From Monodelphis domestica (taxonomy: Eukaryota; Chordata; Mammalia; Didelphimorphia; Didelphidae), in contig NC_077228.1 in the NCBI RefSeq assembly GCF_027887165.1, forward strand, positions 180,607,697 through 180,671,696: a stretch of 64,000 bases of DNA, in the 5' to 3' direction. How positions within the stretch are numbered: the stretch's first letter is position 1; each line of letters opens with the position of its first letter. The position numbers and the translations under genes were made by a program. Shown piece after piece: positions 1 to 11,296 of the stretch. The notes beneath the pieces are model-generated. The model searched no databases, had not been told where the DNA came from, and saw nothing but the letters and a program-made list of their open reading frames with translations.

Positions 1-181
1 ATTATGTCACCGGAAGTAGAACTGTATGTGAGTGACACCACCCTTTGTGGTGCCACCACATACAATGCTCCTCTCACTGACCACCAATGAAAGAGGTGCC
101 CCTTCCAGAAGTGTGGTGGGGGCTGGATAAATGGCCTCAGAGGACTGCATGTGGCCTGCGGCCGTAGTTTGGGGACCCCTG
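1..181. mobile_element. hAT-type DNA transposon end, cut by window edge
   Basis: The segment ends in ggggacccctg at 171-181, preceded by a GC-rich stretch with tggcctgcggccgtag. This is the terminal inverted repeat style of Charlie-like hAT elements. Only one end lies in the window, so the 8-bp target duplication cannot be checked. Directly after it the 3' part of a SINE begins, so the hAT probably inserted into that SINE. No transposase coding is visible. The family name is not certain. Confidence 0.6.
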
Positions 182-260
182 GCCTAGCCCTTACTACTCT
201 TATGCCTTGGAACCAATAGGTACTATTGATTCTAAGACAGATGGTAAGGTTTTAAAAAAT
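182..260 (+). mobile_element. Marsupial tRNA-like SINE (WSINE1-like), 3' part
   Basis: The sequence cctagcccttactactctt, then a ccttggaaccaat block, tattgattctaagacag and an A-rich tail matches the 3' half of the dominant SINE of this window. The 5' half is missing because the hAT element abuts it. Confidence 0.85.
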
Positions 261-261
261 T

Positions 262-1260
262 GCAATAATCCCATGCATGCATACAGCATCTTTTAGTAAG
301 GCTCTCAAGTTATTTACTAGACATTATCTAGTTTACTGTCACAATAACCTTATGAAGATGAAGGGGCAGGAGTCACCGACTCATTATAGCCCTGTGACTA
401 ATATTTAATGCGTTGTTTTTAATGCTCCTTTTCATAGAAGGAGCTCAATTAATATATTTATAATAGAATTGAACCATGTCTATGTTTATGATCTATAAAA
501 CTGGATTGACTGTTAAATCAGAATATCTGCTATGAAATTTCACATTACAATAAAAAGATTTCTTCCTCCACCCCATCAAAGCTTGTTAGATAAATATAAG
601 TATCCACCTGTATCATACTTTAATTTTTTTGGTTACATCTGCTTTGAATTAATAAAGGCAAAGAATCAAAATGTTAGGCTGATCGTTGTCATGTTTAGCA
701 AGTATCCATTTGCCATTCTGAGGCTCCATTTATCAAAGCCCATGGCTGCTAGTTTAAATTAAAGCAAAAGAATGCAACTTAATATGAAAACTGTTTGCAA
801 AGGTGAGTTCTGTCTGAGTGAGTACTTAATTCTTAGTGGAATGTGTCATTGGTGGAACTGAGCCATAATGACATTTTCTTCTGGATGGGAAGATGGAATG
901 GATTCCATGAACCTGGAGGGCTGAAACATATGGTAATCATAGGTGGTATAATGGCCATGTTGGACAAGGGCCGCAGTGTGCCATGTGGCACAGAGATTTT
1001 TGTCAATTACCTCGTAAGTAGCTGCAATGACACAGTGTTTTTCCTCCAGAAAGGAAATGACTTTGGCAAATGCAATGGCTTATTACCTTATGAAAAAATT
1101 GTCTGTGAATGGCATTTCTGGCACCAAGTTGCTATCCAGAGTCTCTGATAATCCTTTAACCTGAAGTCTACAAAGATTTGATGAACCTCCCTGATCACTG
1201 CCACCATCATACATCTAAGCAGTAATGCTATAAAACGATTCTGCAATATAGATGGATGAA
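262..1260. other. Low-repeat stretch with one 101-codon open frame
   Basis: I see no known repeat here. A plus-strand open frame runs 843-1148 (101 codons, starts MSLVELSHND, ends VAIQSL). It shows no recognisable domain and no codon signature I can judge by eye. It may be chance, or a fragment of an old retrocopy. Confidence 0.4.
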
Positions 1261-1261
1261 T

Positions 1262-1400
1262 CATTTATTCAGTGCTTTCTATATGCTAGATACTATATAA
1301 AGCACTGAAGATACAAATACTGGCAAGATAGTCCCTCTCTTCAAGGAGTTTACATTGTAATGAGGGAAGACAATACATAAAGAGACCTAGAAAACAAGAG
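1262..1400. repeat. Ancient dispersed repeat fragment
   Basis: The text from catttattcagtgcttt through gatacaaatac and caaggagtttacattgtaatg recurs in diverged form near 15490-15880 and 18335-18430. It belongs to an old mammalian dispersed family that I cannot name with confidence. Confidence 0.55.
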
Positions 1401-1742
1401 GAAGGAGATGGCTTAAGAGAAGGGAAGGTGAAAACTCTCCTATCAGAACCTCATATCTTAGGGGCATATTCCCAGGATCTAAATGGGAGGAGATGGGAAT
1501 GATCTCTTGAATGGAAATAGCTTGGTGTGGAAATGGTCAAGAAGTCCTAATATTATAAAACTAATTGATTAAACTTGAGACCTTCATTGAGAAGTTTTAT
1601 CTAAAGTCCAGTTTTTCATGTAAAATATTGGAGTTTTATATTTCTGGGAGAGTGTGCTAATATAATTGTACATATATCAAGCAGATTTGATTTTCTCAGT
1701 ATGCACAATGTAGACCATGACTTCTCTATAAGTAATAGTCAT

Positions 1743-1833
1743 GGACTACAGGAGTGGGGAAGGAAAGAGCATGAATCATGTAACCATGGAAAAATATTCC
1801 AAATTAATTAAATAAATAAATAAACTTTAAAAA
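1743..1833 (+). mobile_element. Very short 5'-truncated L1 3' end with target duplication
   Basis: About 90 bp of L1 terminal sequence (…catgtaaccatgg…, then aaataaataaataaac and an A-rich tail) is bracketed by a perfect 15-bp direct repeat, ataagtaatagtcat, at 1728-1742 and 1834-1848. That is the mark of target-primed reverse transcription. Confidence 0.8.
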
Positions 1834-1853
1834 ATAAGTAATAGTCATAGAGA

Positions 1854-2096
1854 AGGGCAACTAGGTAGTGAAGTGGATAGAGTGTAAGCCCTGGAGTTAG
1901 AAAGACTTGAGTTGAGTTCAAATTTGACCTCAGACATCTACTAGCTCTGTGATTAGGCAAGTCACTTAACCCCATTTGCTTTGGTTCCTCATCTGTAAAA
2001 TGAGCTGGAGAAGGAAATGGCAAACCATTCCAGTATCTTTGCCAACAAAACCCCAAAACGAGTCATAAAGAGTCAGACATAACAGAAAAATGACTA
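1854..2096 (+). mobile_element. SINE with RTE-derived tail (MAR1-like)
   Basis: The head is agggcaactaggtagtgaag with a tRNA-like gagttcaaatttgacctcag box. The tail has gctggagaaggaaatggc and the caaaaccccaaaacgagtca motif typical of RTE 3' ends in marsupials. The element is probably mobilised by RTE enzymes. Confidence 0.8.
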
Positions 2097-2104
2097 AATA
2101 GTCA

Positions 2105-2222
2105 AATAGTGAGAGTCACCTGAGAGTCAAAGAGGGTAGGTGATGACTTGCCCATAGTCACATAGCTAGTTATTATCAGAGGTAGAACTTGAAACAAGAA
2201 TTCTATCCACTCTATCATACTT
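2105..2222 (-). mobile_element. MIR-class SINE fragment
   Basis: The sequence gacttgcccatagtcacatagctag followed by a tctatccactctatcat block reads as the antisense of a MIR-type core. It is diverged and has no clear ends. Confidence 0.6.
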
Positions 2223-2244
2223 CTTTAAAATCTATTAGCATTTA

Positions 2245-2610
2245 TTCAGTAATACATTGATCCACAACAAGTCTGAAGGACTTATGACAAAGAATGCTAG
2301 TCACATCCAGAGAAAGAACCATTGGAGTCATATGCTGATCAAAGCATACTATTTTGTAAATTAATTTATTTACAGTTTTATTTGAGGATTTGGGTCCTAT
2401 GAGTATTTTCTTATAACAATAACCAATATGGAAGTATGTTTTGCATGATAATACATGTATATCCCAGATCAAATTGCTTACCATCTCCTAGAGGGGGGAA
2501 GGAAGGGAAGGAGGGAGACAATTTGGATCTTATCATTTCAGAAAATGTATGTTGAAAATTGTTATTACATGAAATTGGGAAAATGAAATATCTTTGAATT
2601 TTAAAAAAAA
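2245..2610 (+). mobile_element. L1/HAL1 3' end fragment
   Basis: This is 3'-untranslated L1 sequence with gtatgttttgcatgataat, an aaattgcttaccatctc block, a purine-rich stretch and an A-rich end. It is flanked by a 13-bp imperfect duplication (ctattagcattta at 2232-2244, ctgttagcatcta at 2611-2623). Confidence 0.75.
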
Positions 2611-2623
2611 CTGTTAGCATCTA

Positions 2624-3189
2624 AACAAATGCCTGTGGAAATAAATGTTCAAGGAAGGAAATAAAATAAACCCTCAAATTGGAAGTACAATCATTTGTTG
2701 CAGGTTTTGAAAAAATTTTTCATAACTGATAGTTTCTCTTCAATGCCCTCAAAACTGTGTCACCTCTAGCATGAATCTAGGTCCATTTGGGTTGTTTTCC
2801 CTCTCTTTGTTCTCTTTAATGCTACTTCTACCTTCTCATAAACACATTTGGATGGTAATGTGAGTCCAAAGATGGTGATTCCCTGCTGGAGAAAAATTGT
2901 TATAATGATTTTTTCCCATTTGTCAAACTCCTTCCATTTTAATCTATAATGTCCTTGGGATGACCTTGGGTAGTTGGATATTTTGCTAGACATTCATTAA
3001 GTTAGTTTTACCTTTCACTGCTTTCTACTTTATGAGAAGATCCTGCTTATAGTCATCCATCATCCTTCTTGACAATATTTTACAAATGAACATACAGGCA
3101 TATAAAAATGTATTTTATATATACATGTACACTAAGTATCCAAAGGAGGGGAAAATACTAAAAGCATGGGGAAAATATCAGACTTTATT
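2624..3189. other. No recognised feature
   Basis: AT-rich sequence without an identifiable gene. The part just upstream of 3190 may be degraded RTE sequence. Confidence 0.4.
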
Positions 3190-3925
3190 AATATAGAAAA
3201 ATTGGCCAAAATAATACATATAACTACCAATCTAGATCTCTATTTTCTCATCTATACAAAATTCTTATGAGAGTAATCTCTGCACGAATTAAAAATATCC
3301 AGGATGTATTAGTAAGGAACAAGCCGACTTTTGCAAGTGATTTTCACCAGTAGACTGCACATTTTTCATTTCATGACTAATTGAAAGATGTAGAAAATAC
3401 AAGATTCGATTGTGCTTATTGTTTGTTGATTATGAAAAAGCATTTGATTTAATAGAACAAAATGCTGTCTTTGAGGATATTTTACAAGGTGCCCCTCATC
3501 AGTACATCAAAAGCATTTAATATTCCTTGAAAAATAACAGGACAGAAATAAACCTGTTCAGTGACCATAAATATCAGATGAGTCTAATAAGGAGATGTGT
3601 GCTAATGAATGATGTTTCCGACAAAAGCGTTTGCCACTTTGCTGTAGGAGATCCAGTACAGAGTTCGAACTAAAGATAGAATGTCTGTACATGGTGAAGT
3701 CCTCCAAAAGCTTATTTGTAGGTAACATTATACTGATTGTATCAAGCCCTGGAAAGAGGTCTGTGATCACTAAAAGGAATTTGGGCTGACCATCCACACA
3801 GTTCAACTTCCCATGAAAATACAGGTCCTTTTTAATAGCAATATTCTATCAGTGTTGCCGGAGCAGCAAGACCCAGAATATAACAGTCTCCAAAACATTA
3901 AAAATGAAGAAGTACAGGACATGAT
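3190..3925 (+). pseudogene. RTE-clade LINE reverse transcriptase remnant
   Basis: Frame-wise reading at 3222 onward gives NYQSRSLFSHLYKILMRVIS. At 3422 onward it gives FVDYEKAFDLIEQNAVFED. These match the early reverse-transcriptase block and the aspartate-bearing catalytic motif A (xxDYxKAFDxI) of RTE/BovB-type LINEs. Stops and frameshifts interrupt the frame. The downstream part to about 3925 keeps only scattered similarity. The element is inactive and no ends are visible. Confidence 0.75.
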
Positions 3926-3929
3926 GGCT

Positions 3930-4745
3930 ATGAACAGATCACAACTATAACAGGGGGACTACGCAAGGAGGAGCCATTCCTTAATAAGCACTCTCTGCCC
4001 TGCCCCATACCAACCCATATAGAAGATCGGTATGCCTGCTTATGCTTTCCCCCCACTTTGGAGCATGGCTACGCATCCTCTGACTGTTTCCTGTTGGCTT
4101 ACTGTGCAGTGATGAAAAGGTTTTTAATTGGCTGCTGAGTTGGAACTAAGTGTGCATACAAAAGGTCTGTGCAGACAGTCTCTCACTTTCTTCCCTGGCA
4201 GCCTCTGAATTGAGAACTGCAGTGAGCTGCCAAGTAGGGGAGGGGCTCCCATGTGTCTGGGAAGGCATGGTGTCTCTGTTTCTTCTGTCTCGGCTGTCTC
4301 TGTTCTTGCCTGATCTTAGGTGAATGGGTATCTGGAGATGTAACAGACCAGGTTAAGACCTTGTACGCTTCCAAAGGTTGGGAGAGCTCTCAGAGAGATC
4401 CAACAACTGGCAGCCCAGTCTGATGAGGAGCTGGCCAGATAGAGACCTGCTAGACCCAGAGCACAGAAGTACCAGCCCAGCTGAGCAAAGGGCCCACTTG
4501 CCCATCAGTTATGCCCCACTCAGAAGTGTGGACTCCACCCAGAGAGAGGACTCCCAGGGTCCCAGGCTGAACTCTGGATTCAGATATAGAAAATGGGGGA
4601 GGAAGGAGTGTTTTCTAGCAATGCTTTCAATGTTGAATCCTCTCTCCCCAGAGACCAAGCACATGGGTAGAGGGGGAGAATCAGGTTCGGAAGCGTTGAG
4701 GCACTTCAGTCCTCAATATACATTCTCCATAAATACTCCTCTGTA
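3930..4745. other. GC-richer unassigned block, possible LTR
   Basis: This block lies between the RTE fragment and an L1 3' end. It is clearly richer in G and C than its neighbours, holds a 122-codon plus-strand open frame (4378-4746), and ends near a ccataaatactcc stretch that could be a polyadenylation signal. A retroviral LTR or internal piece is possible, but I see no TG…CA ends with a target duplication. Confidence 0.3.
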
Positions 4746-5265
4746 AAAGTTGATTGATGCTGGGGAATATCTGGACAATTTGCAGTATATGCTTATAATG
4801 GAATACTATTGTGCCATAAGAAATGCCAAACCAGAGGAGCAAAACCAACCAACCAACCTGGAAATACTTATATGAAGAGATGCATAGTGAAGTGAGGAGA
4901 ACCAGGATCCTTGTACACAGTAACAGCAATCATATATTATGGTCAACTGTCTGATGACTATTATCAGCAATGAAAGGATCCAAAACAACTCCAAGGGCTC
5001 ATGACAAAAAAGACTATCCACTGCCATCGAAGAAAGTAATGGAAACTCAATGTGGATCAAAGGATACCATTCTTTATTTCCTCCATTAATCTTTCTCTAA
5101 CATGAAAATATGTACTGCATTATATTACATGGATAACCTATATCACATTACCTGCCATCTTGAGGAGGAAGGAAGAGCGGGAGGGAAGGGGAGGACGTGG
5201 ATCAGAAAATATCAGAAAATCATTATTAAAGTTGTATCTACATGGAATTTGGAAAAATATAAAAA
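4746..5265 (+). mobile_element. L1/HAL1 3' end fragment
   Basis: Contains ataatggaatactattgtgc, a gaggagaaccaggatccttg region and a purine-rich gggagggaaggggagg stretch, then an A-rich end. This is the order seen in the ORF2 C-terminus and 3'UTR of the better preserved L1 at 54243-55155. The frame is broken. Confidence 0.75.
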
Positions 5266-5382
5266 ATGAAACATGCATTATCCAAAAGAAAAGTTAATTG
5301 ATAATCATTGACATTGGGAAGAAGTTAACTGGAGATATTGAAGGGACATAATGTATATAAAGCACAGGAATAAAGTAGAAGG

Positions 5383-5635
5383 CAATGTCATGTAGTAGAA
5401 AGAGTGATGATAGTGTATTCAGGAGAGAACAGAGTTTAACCTAATTTCTGGCACTTTTTAACTGGATCATCATGGGCCAGTAGCTGTACTTTTCTGAGTT
5501 TGAGTTTCCTCATCTGTATAATAGGGATAAAAATATCTATAGTAGCTTCCTCATAGGGTACTGTGATAAGTAAATAAGATGCAATAGAAAATGCTTTGCA
5601 AATCAAAGTACTCAATAGATGTTGGCATGATCATG
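5383..5635 (+). mobile_element. MIR SINE
   Basis: The order is tRNA-related 5' part, a diverged core, gtttcctcatctgtataatag, then a tcctcatagggtactgtg block and a 3' part with aatgctttgcaaa. This is the standard MIR layout. Confidence 0.75.
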
Positions 5636-6190
5636 TGTTTATGTGTGTATGTATTCACATGAATACATATTTTATAATGGCTGGTATGTATACATACATG
5701 TAGATATAACCCAGTGCTCAGTCATGTACTTAAAACAATTAGGGAATAGGTCAGGAAATTAATGAAATTATCATTTTCTTGTTTTGAAAGCAAAAGCATC
5801 AGAACATAAATATGCTTCCTAAAAATGCTGTTCTCTTTAAAGTAGTTACCTTAAAAAGCTACACAGTTGTTTCAGTTATGCTGCCATTGCCTGGAAGCTT
5901 TTTGGAACACTTCTCTCAGAAATGCCTTGAGTCACTTTTCAAGTTACACAAGAAAATCTGTCTCCTTTCTTCATATCATACATTCTTTTAAACTAAAAAC
6001 AGCATTACCCAGCTTGATCACCAAACTTATTCATTAGACTTATTTAAATGACTTTTGACTGTTTCCAAAAATAAAACCCACCCTCAATGGATGAAAATGT
6101 GTTACCACTGAGAACATTCAATAGAATGTACTGCAGTATCTGAAGAAAATCCCAAGATAAAAGTTCTCCATATGTGTTATTACTTATTTC
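5636..6190. other. No recognised feature
   Basis: AT-rich DNA, with an alternating tgtatgta/catacatg stretch near 5640-5710. I see no gene or repeat. Confidence 0.4.
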
Positions 6191-6366
6191 TAAAACCCTT
6201 AACTTTCTTTCCTAGTAATAACTCTAAGACAGAAAGGCAAGGGCTAGGTAAATGGGATTAAGTGACTTGCCCAAGGTCACACAAATAGGAAGTGTCTGAG
6301 GCCAGATTTAAATTCACACTCTCCCAACTCCAGGCTTGACTATCCATTATAGCATCTAGCTGCTCC
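6191..6366 (-). mobile_element. WSINE1-like SINE, antisense
   Basis: Reads as the reverse complement of the common SINE: an antisense A-tail side (aaaacccttaac), then aaggcaagggctaggtaaa, acttgcccaaggtcacac, and an end near gcatctagctgctcccc. Confidence 0.8.
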
Positions 6367-7251
6367 CCTCTTTTTTAGCTATACAGTAGAAACATCACTG
6401 CAATAAATTTATGCCTTCTAATAATAACTATTTTAAGTAGATAATTTTTATTTGATGTAAAAATAATTCTGCTTGTTTGAAAAAGGTCACCTAAAATATA
6501 GCTTCCTATAATACTGTGCCAATTGTGAAGTATATAGATAAGAGCAAAAAGTAGATGGAGTTATCACAAAAACAATTTGGATGTGAACTTGGTTTCAAAG
6601 GATAGACAAGATATGAATGGGCAGAGAGGAAAAAAAAGAGGTCATTTCCAGGGGGATTACATGATTTGCTGTTGTATGAATGTGAAGAGAATGAATATAA
6701 CGTACAAGGAGATCAGCATAACTGGAACATGGAGTTCTCATTAGAGAGTAAAAGGAAATAACACTGAATAGGTTTAGCAGGGGGAAGGGAAGAGAAGACA
6801 AGTATAACTTACAGATGATTTTGGAAACAGGACCAAGAAGTTTAGATTTGATAGAGAGGTAATTATATCTATTATACAAGTAATACTTTATTATATAAGG
6901 TGTGACTATAAAGTAATGCCATTGACTTGTAGCATGCTTATTAATTTGTCAGTACCATGTCAAAAATAATATTTAGGAAAGATTTATTTGGCATCAATAA
7001 ACAGGACAGATCGAGATGAGAAATGATGAAAAGCAGAAGGAAAATTTAGGAGGCAGTAATATTCTTAGTGAGGTGAGGGCTTAGAATATCTGGGTAGAAA
7101 CAGGAATAGAAAGGGAGAGACAAATCTGAGAGACAATGGGAAGAAAGAATCAACTAAATCGGGTAAGTGATAAATTGTAAAGGAGAAAAATTCATATATG
7201 ATAAATTCAGGGCTATGAATGTATGAGAAAACAAATTGAGGGAACATTGAA
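6367..7251. other. Degraded sequence without clear assignment
   Basis: The stretch 6600-6870 resembles the old dispersed family seen better at 18335-19480. At 6898-6980 a ggtgtgactataaag stretch could be a mariner-like remnant. Neither assignment is secure. Confidence 0.3.
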
Positions 7252-7358
7252 TAGTATATCTGTCAGATATATGGGAAAGGAAGGAATTTAAGACCAAGCA
7301 GGAGATAGAGAACACTACAAACTATAAAATGAATAATTTTGATTATATGAATATATGA
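7252..7358 (+). mobile_element. Short L1 ORF2 C-terminal fragment
   Basis: Matches in order the L1 stretches at 33745-33830 and 59100-59190: a cagatatatgggaaaggaag block, gagatagagaacactac, then aatgaataattttgattat. Only about 100 bp survive. Confidence 0.65.
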
Positions 7359-8188
7359 TAATAGTGATGTCATTAAGAGAAGCAGGGAATGAATGGGAAG
7401 CAAATAAGCTTCAAGGAGGAAGATGATGTCATTTGTTTGGAAATATGCTAAGATCAAAGTAGCAATGAAATATCCAAGTGGAAATGGCCATCCAAATGGG
7501 AATTCAGGGTGGTACTAAATTGCAATTATTATGAGAACTTAGAAGGTAAGATGGAAACTTGGTGTCCTAGTATCAACCTCTCAAGAGGAAAAAGTTAGAA
7601 AAGGGAAGCATCTGCCTTTGAGATATTGTCCCAAATTAGTGACTTTCAATACAATTTTCCTGATTGTTAATACCACTCCCAATCTCCACCCCCTTGTTTT
7701 GATCAACTGAACACCAGATCAACTGGTACTTCCCTTGTCCTATGGTTAGCAAACTCCCTCCTGCTATTTCCCTCATTCTTGTGATTCAATTTCAATTCAC
7801 TGAGGCAGACAACTCCCCCTTTTCCCTGGGCATATTACCTCTTCAGTATTTAGTTCCTATCTTCATCTGCTTAATTCTTTCAATTGTATTCTTTTATTGA
7901 AAAACTTATTATTAACTCTAGGTCTCTTCCTTTTGCATTCTTTCCATCTTCTTTCCCCTATTAAAACCTGACCTTCTCTAAAAATAAAAAATAAAACAAA
8001 CAAACAACTCATTTCTGGCCACCTCCAATGAAAGCTTTTCTTTCCAAATGTCCCCAACACAACAGCCCAAATGGAAGAGTTAACATAATATTTGATTCCC
8101 GCTGTTACTTCCAGATTTTCCCTCTACCACCAGAACTCAGCGTCTTTTCCTCCATTTAGACTTACTCCATCAGTCCAAAGCAGTCCAA
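7359..8188. other. No recognised feature
   Basis: Pyrimidine-rich sequence from about 7640. A 10-bp tandem (cagtccaaag twice, 8171-8190) abuts the next element. Confidence 0.35.
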
Positions 8189-8370
8189 AGGTTCTTAATC
8201 TTTTCTGCGTGTATATCAATGGACCCCTTTGGTCCAGTCTGGTGAAACCTTTGGACCTCTTTTCAGAAAAGTTATTACATACATAAAATGTAGAAGATTA
8301 TAAAGGAAACCAATAATAATGAAATATAGTTAATTTTTTAAAGTTCATAGATCCCAAGTTAAGAACTTCT
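8189..8370. mobile_element. Small element with terminal inverted repeats
   Basis: The left end, ggttcttaatctttt, is roughly complementary to the right end, cccaagttaagaacttct. The interior (gaccccttt, a gtctggtgaaacctttgg block) recurs in reverse orientation at 28966-29125. It is probably an old non-autonomous DNA transposon. I do not name the family. Confidence 0.5.
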
Positions 8371-8844
8371 ATCCAAAGCTGAATCGCTGTCATCTATTGG
8401 CCTCCAAATCACTCTCCCTCTTTCTTACAGTCTCGGTGACTCACAGTCTGGCTTTCTATAGCAAGTCCTGACTTTATCACTGGGGAATTAAATATTTATG
8501 CTGCTGAATCTTCAAATACCTTGGGCTCCGAGTTTACTAACTTTGACTCCCATAACCTATATCTTTAATCTTCCAGTCACACCCAGGGATAGGGGTGGAG
8601 GGAGGTTTCCATCACACAGAACTGTTCTACCTTCATGTTCCCAAACTCTGAAATCCCCCTCTCTGATCATATTCTCATTTTCATTTTCCCTTCTCTCTAT
8701 CCTTCCCTATACAGATATTCTTCATTGCTATAAACCTCCTTTTCATGCTTTCTCTCCATTTTCCCCTGTTCTTTTAGTCCATTATGGCTCTACTTTCTTC
8801 CCTGCAAAGTTCTGAACCTGTAATTTACCAGTTATCCCACTTAA
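8371..8844. other. No recognised feature
   Basis: C/T-rich sequence with a 105-codon plus-strand frame (8498-8815) of low complexity. I see no domain and consider the frame a by-product of composition. Confidence 0.35.
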
Positions 8845-9576
8845 AATCTCAGAATATGAGAGGAGAAAAACACCTCATCAGCCATCTAGTTTAATCTATA
8901 TATATGAAATAAATCTCTAACATACTGTCAAATGGCCATTTGCCTCCAAAGAAGGTGAACTTGCCACATTTTGAGAGAAGGAATTCCATTTTGGGGCACA
9001 AAGCTTTAATTATTAGGAAGTTTTTCCTGACATTCAGCCCAAATTGGACTCCTTGCAACTTCCATCCACTGCTCTAGGTTCTGTTCACTAGGACCAAGCA
9101 GAAAAAGTCTAATTCTTCCTCCAGATTATAGCCTTTCATACACTTGACAGCTACTGTGCCCTCCACTCCACATCCCAATGTCTTCTTTTCCCCAGGATTC
9201 CCAGCTCCTTAAACAGTGCTCAAAGTCATGAGCTAAATCTAATCCCTCCTCCATATGTCAGCCCTTCAAATACATAGCTATCATGGCTCCTCTGAGTCTT
9301 CTCTTCTTCAGACTTAATATCCCCAGTTTCTTTAATCCATCTTCATATTACATGAACCTGAGGCTCTTCATTCATCCTGGCTGACTTTCTTTGGATACTT
9401 TCTAAAATATCATCAACGTGTCTCCTAAAATGTGATACCCAGAGCTGCACACAATACTCAAGATATGGTCTGACTATGGCAAGACGCAGAGTGGCTATAA
9501 CTTCCTTATTCCTTGAACTTCTTTATTGCCTCTCTTAATGAAGCCCAATATTACATGAGACGTTTAAGATGAGTCT
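8845..9576 (-). mobile_element. CR1/L3-type LINE, 3' portion
   Basis: On the minus strand this runs toward a CR1-like 3' end (antisense at 8845: aaaatctcagaatatgagag, then ccatctagtttaatc). It includes the antisense of the conserved block ttaggaagtttttcctgaca and the block cccagagctgcacacaatac. The order of blocks is that of CR1/L3 LINEs, which are old in mammals. The continuation lies at 10084-10985, beyond two later repeats. Confidence 0.75.
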
Positions 9577-9808
9577 TTTTTTAAAAAAACTCTTACCTTT
9601 TTGTCTTAGAATTGATACTAAGTGTCAGTTCCAAGGCAGAAGAGTAGTAAAGGCTAGGCAATTGGGGTTAAGTAACTTGCTCAGCTAGGGTACTTGGGGT
9701 TAAGTGACTAGCCCACAGTGTTAAGAAGTGTCTGAGGTCAAATTTGAACCCAGAACCTCTTGTCTCCAACCCTGGTCCTCTATCCACTGAGCTACCTACC
9801 TGCCTCTT
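9577..9808 (-). mobile_element. WSINE1-like SINE inserted in CR1, with internal duplication
   Basis: Antisense SINE from ttaaaaaaactcttacc to cactgagctacctacctgcc. The ggggttaagt.act block occurs twice, near 9662-9680 and 9692-9710, so the element carries a partial internal duplication. Flanking atgagtctt and ctgagtctt may be the target duplication. Confidence 0.75.
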
Positions 9809-10083
9809 GAGCTGAGTCTTAAAAGTAACCAAAAATTCTACAGGAATGAAGTGAGGAGGGAGAGAGAGCTTTAGGGGGATAGATACACAGTTATTGCAGT
9901 GACACAGTAATTAGAGATGGAGCATCACATGTGAGGAACAGCAAGTAAGCTAGCTGGCTAGACTATAGAACATGTGGTGGGGAATCATATGTTAAAAGAC
10001 TGGAAGGTAGGAAGGGATCAGGTTTTGAACAGCTTTAAATGCCAGAGGGGTTTATATTTGATCCTAGAGGAAATAGGGTAATT
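9809..10083. repeat. Ancient dispersed repeat fragment
   Basis: The stretch with gtgaggaacagcaagtaag, ggaaggtaggaagggatc and tatatttgatcctagagg is a diverged copy of the family present at 18780-19060. It is embedded in the CR1 element. Confidence 0.5.
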
Positions 10084-10985
10084 GTAATCCAACCATACCT
10101 TCTCCATCTGATTCTTATAAAGTAAGCCAAGTATAAGATTTCACCTCTATCCTTAATGAATTTCATTTTATCAGTCCAAAGCTCTCAGGGAATATCTTAT
10201 TGGATCCTGCCATTGTCATCCAATACATTAGTGATCTCTCCAGGCATTGTGTTATTTGCAGATTTGATGAGCATGCCATGTATGCTTTTATCTAAGTTAT
10301 AAATAAAATGTTAACTAATGAAAAGTTGATCACAGATCCCCTGGGTACTCCATTGGAGACCCACTTTCAGAATGACATCGAACCATTAACTACTAACTCT
10401 TTAAGTCTTGCCATTTATCCAGTTTCGAGTCCATTTAACTGCATTATCTTTTGTTCCAGTTCTTGTCTCACACAAACATGTATAAATACACATAAATAGT
10501 ACAAGAAACTTTATCAAATCCTTCACTAAAATCCAGGTGAATCATATCCAGAGTTTGCTGAATCTGCTAGTTTAGTAGCCTTGTGAAAAAAAAAAAAAGG
10601 AAATACATTTAATCTGTCATGGTCTTATCCTCATGAAGTAGTGGTAACTCTTTGTAATCCATTTCCTTTTCTACATATCCTCCAAACACATTCCAGAAAC
10701 TTCCCAGTAATTGAAGTCAAGTTCATTTGCTCAGTTTGCAGACTCTGTTCTCTCCCCTTTTTTGAGAATTGGAAAAACATTCACCTTTCTCTAATCCTGA
10801 AGTACAAGTGTTATTGACCTTTCAAATATCACTGAAAGTGGCTCCACAACTGCTGTCATTTTCTAGAACCTAAGGGAGCACTGTCCTATAGTTGAGCTGG
10901 TCCATGTGACTTGAATTCATCAAATCCCTGATAAATGCAAATGAGAAAAGACCCTTTCAGAATTGCTTCATAAAGAGATTGTATA
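10084..10985 (-). pseudogene. CR1/L3-type LINE, reverse transcriptase remnant
   Basis: On the minus strand the segment near 10515-10545 reads IHLDFSEGF, a decayed form of the catalytic motif A of CR1 reverse transcriptase (xYLDFSKAF). Other blocks keep CR1 order, for example antisense cctttcaaatatcactgaaa and cctttttt gagaattgg. Stops abound and the gene is dead. Confidence 0.7.
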
Positions 10986-11004
10986 GACTCAATTTAAAGA
11001 CAAT

Positions 11005-11215
11005 GTGGTGAGTCAGAAAGAGAGCTTAGAGTCAGAAGACCCAAGTGGACATTTACTTGCCATGCAACTCTGGACAGGTTCCTTAACCTCACTGTGTGTC
11101 ATTATCTTCAAAGGGAAAGTAATACTATTTTCCTGGCTGATTTGAAGGATTGCTATGAAGATGGCATTTTGTAAACTAAAGGATTTTACACATGTGTATT
11201 ATCATGTGTATTTTA
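11005..11215 (+). mobile_element. MIR SINE
   Basis: The sequence gagcttagagtcagaagacc, then gcaactctggacaggttcc, a tcactgtgtgtcattatc block and gatttgaaggattgctatga follows MIR order. Confidence 0.7.
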
Positions 11216-11296
11216 AAAATAAGATTTGAAGAATTATTTTAATATGCAACTTTTAAAAACCAATCTTATTACTTTGAAGCAACATTATGTATAAGT

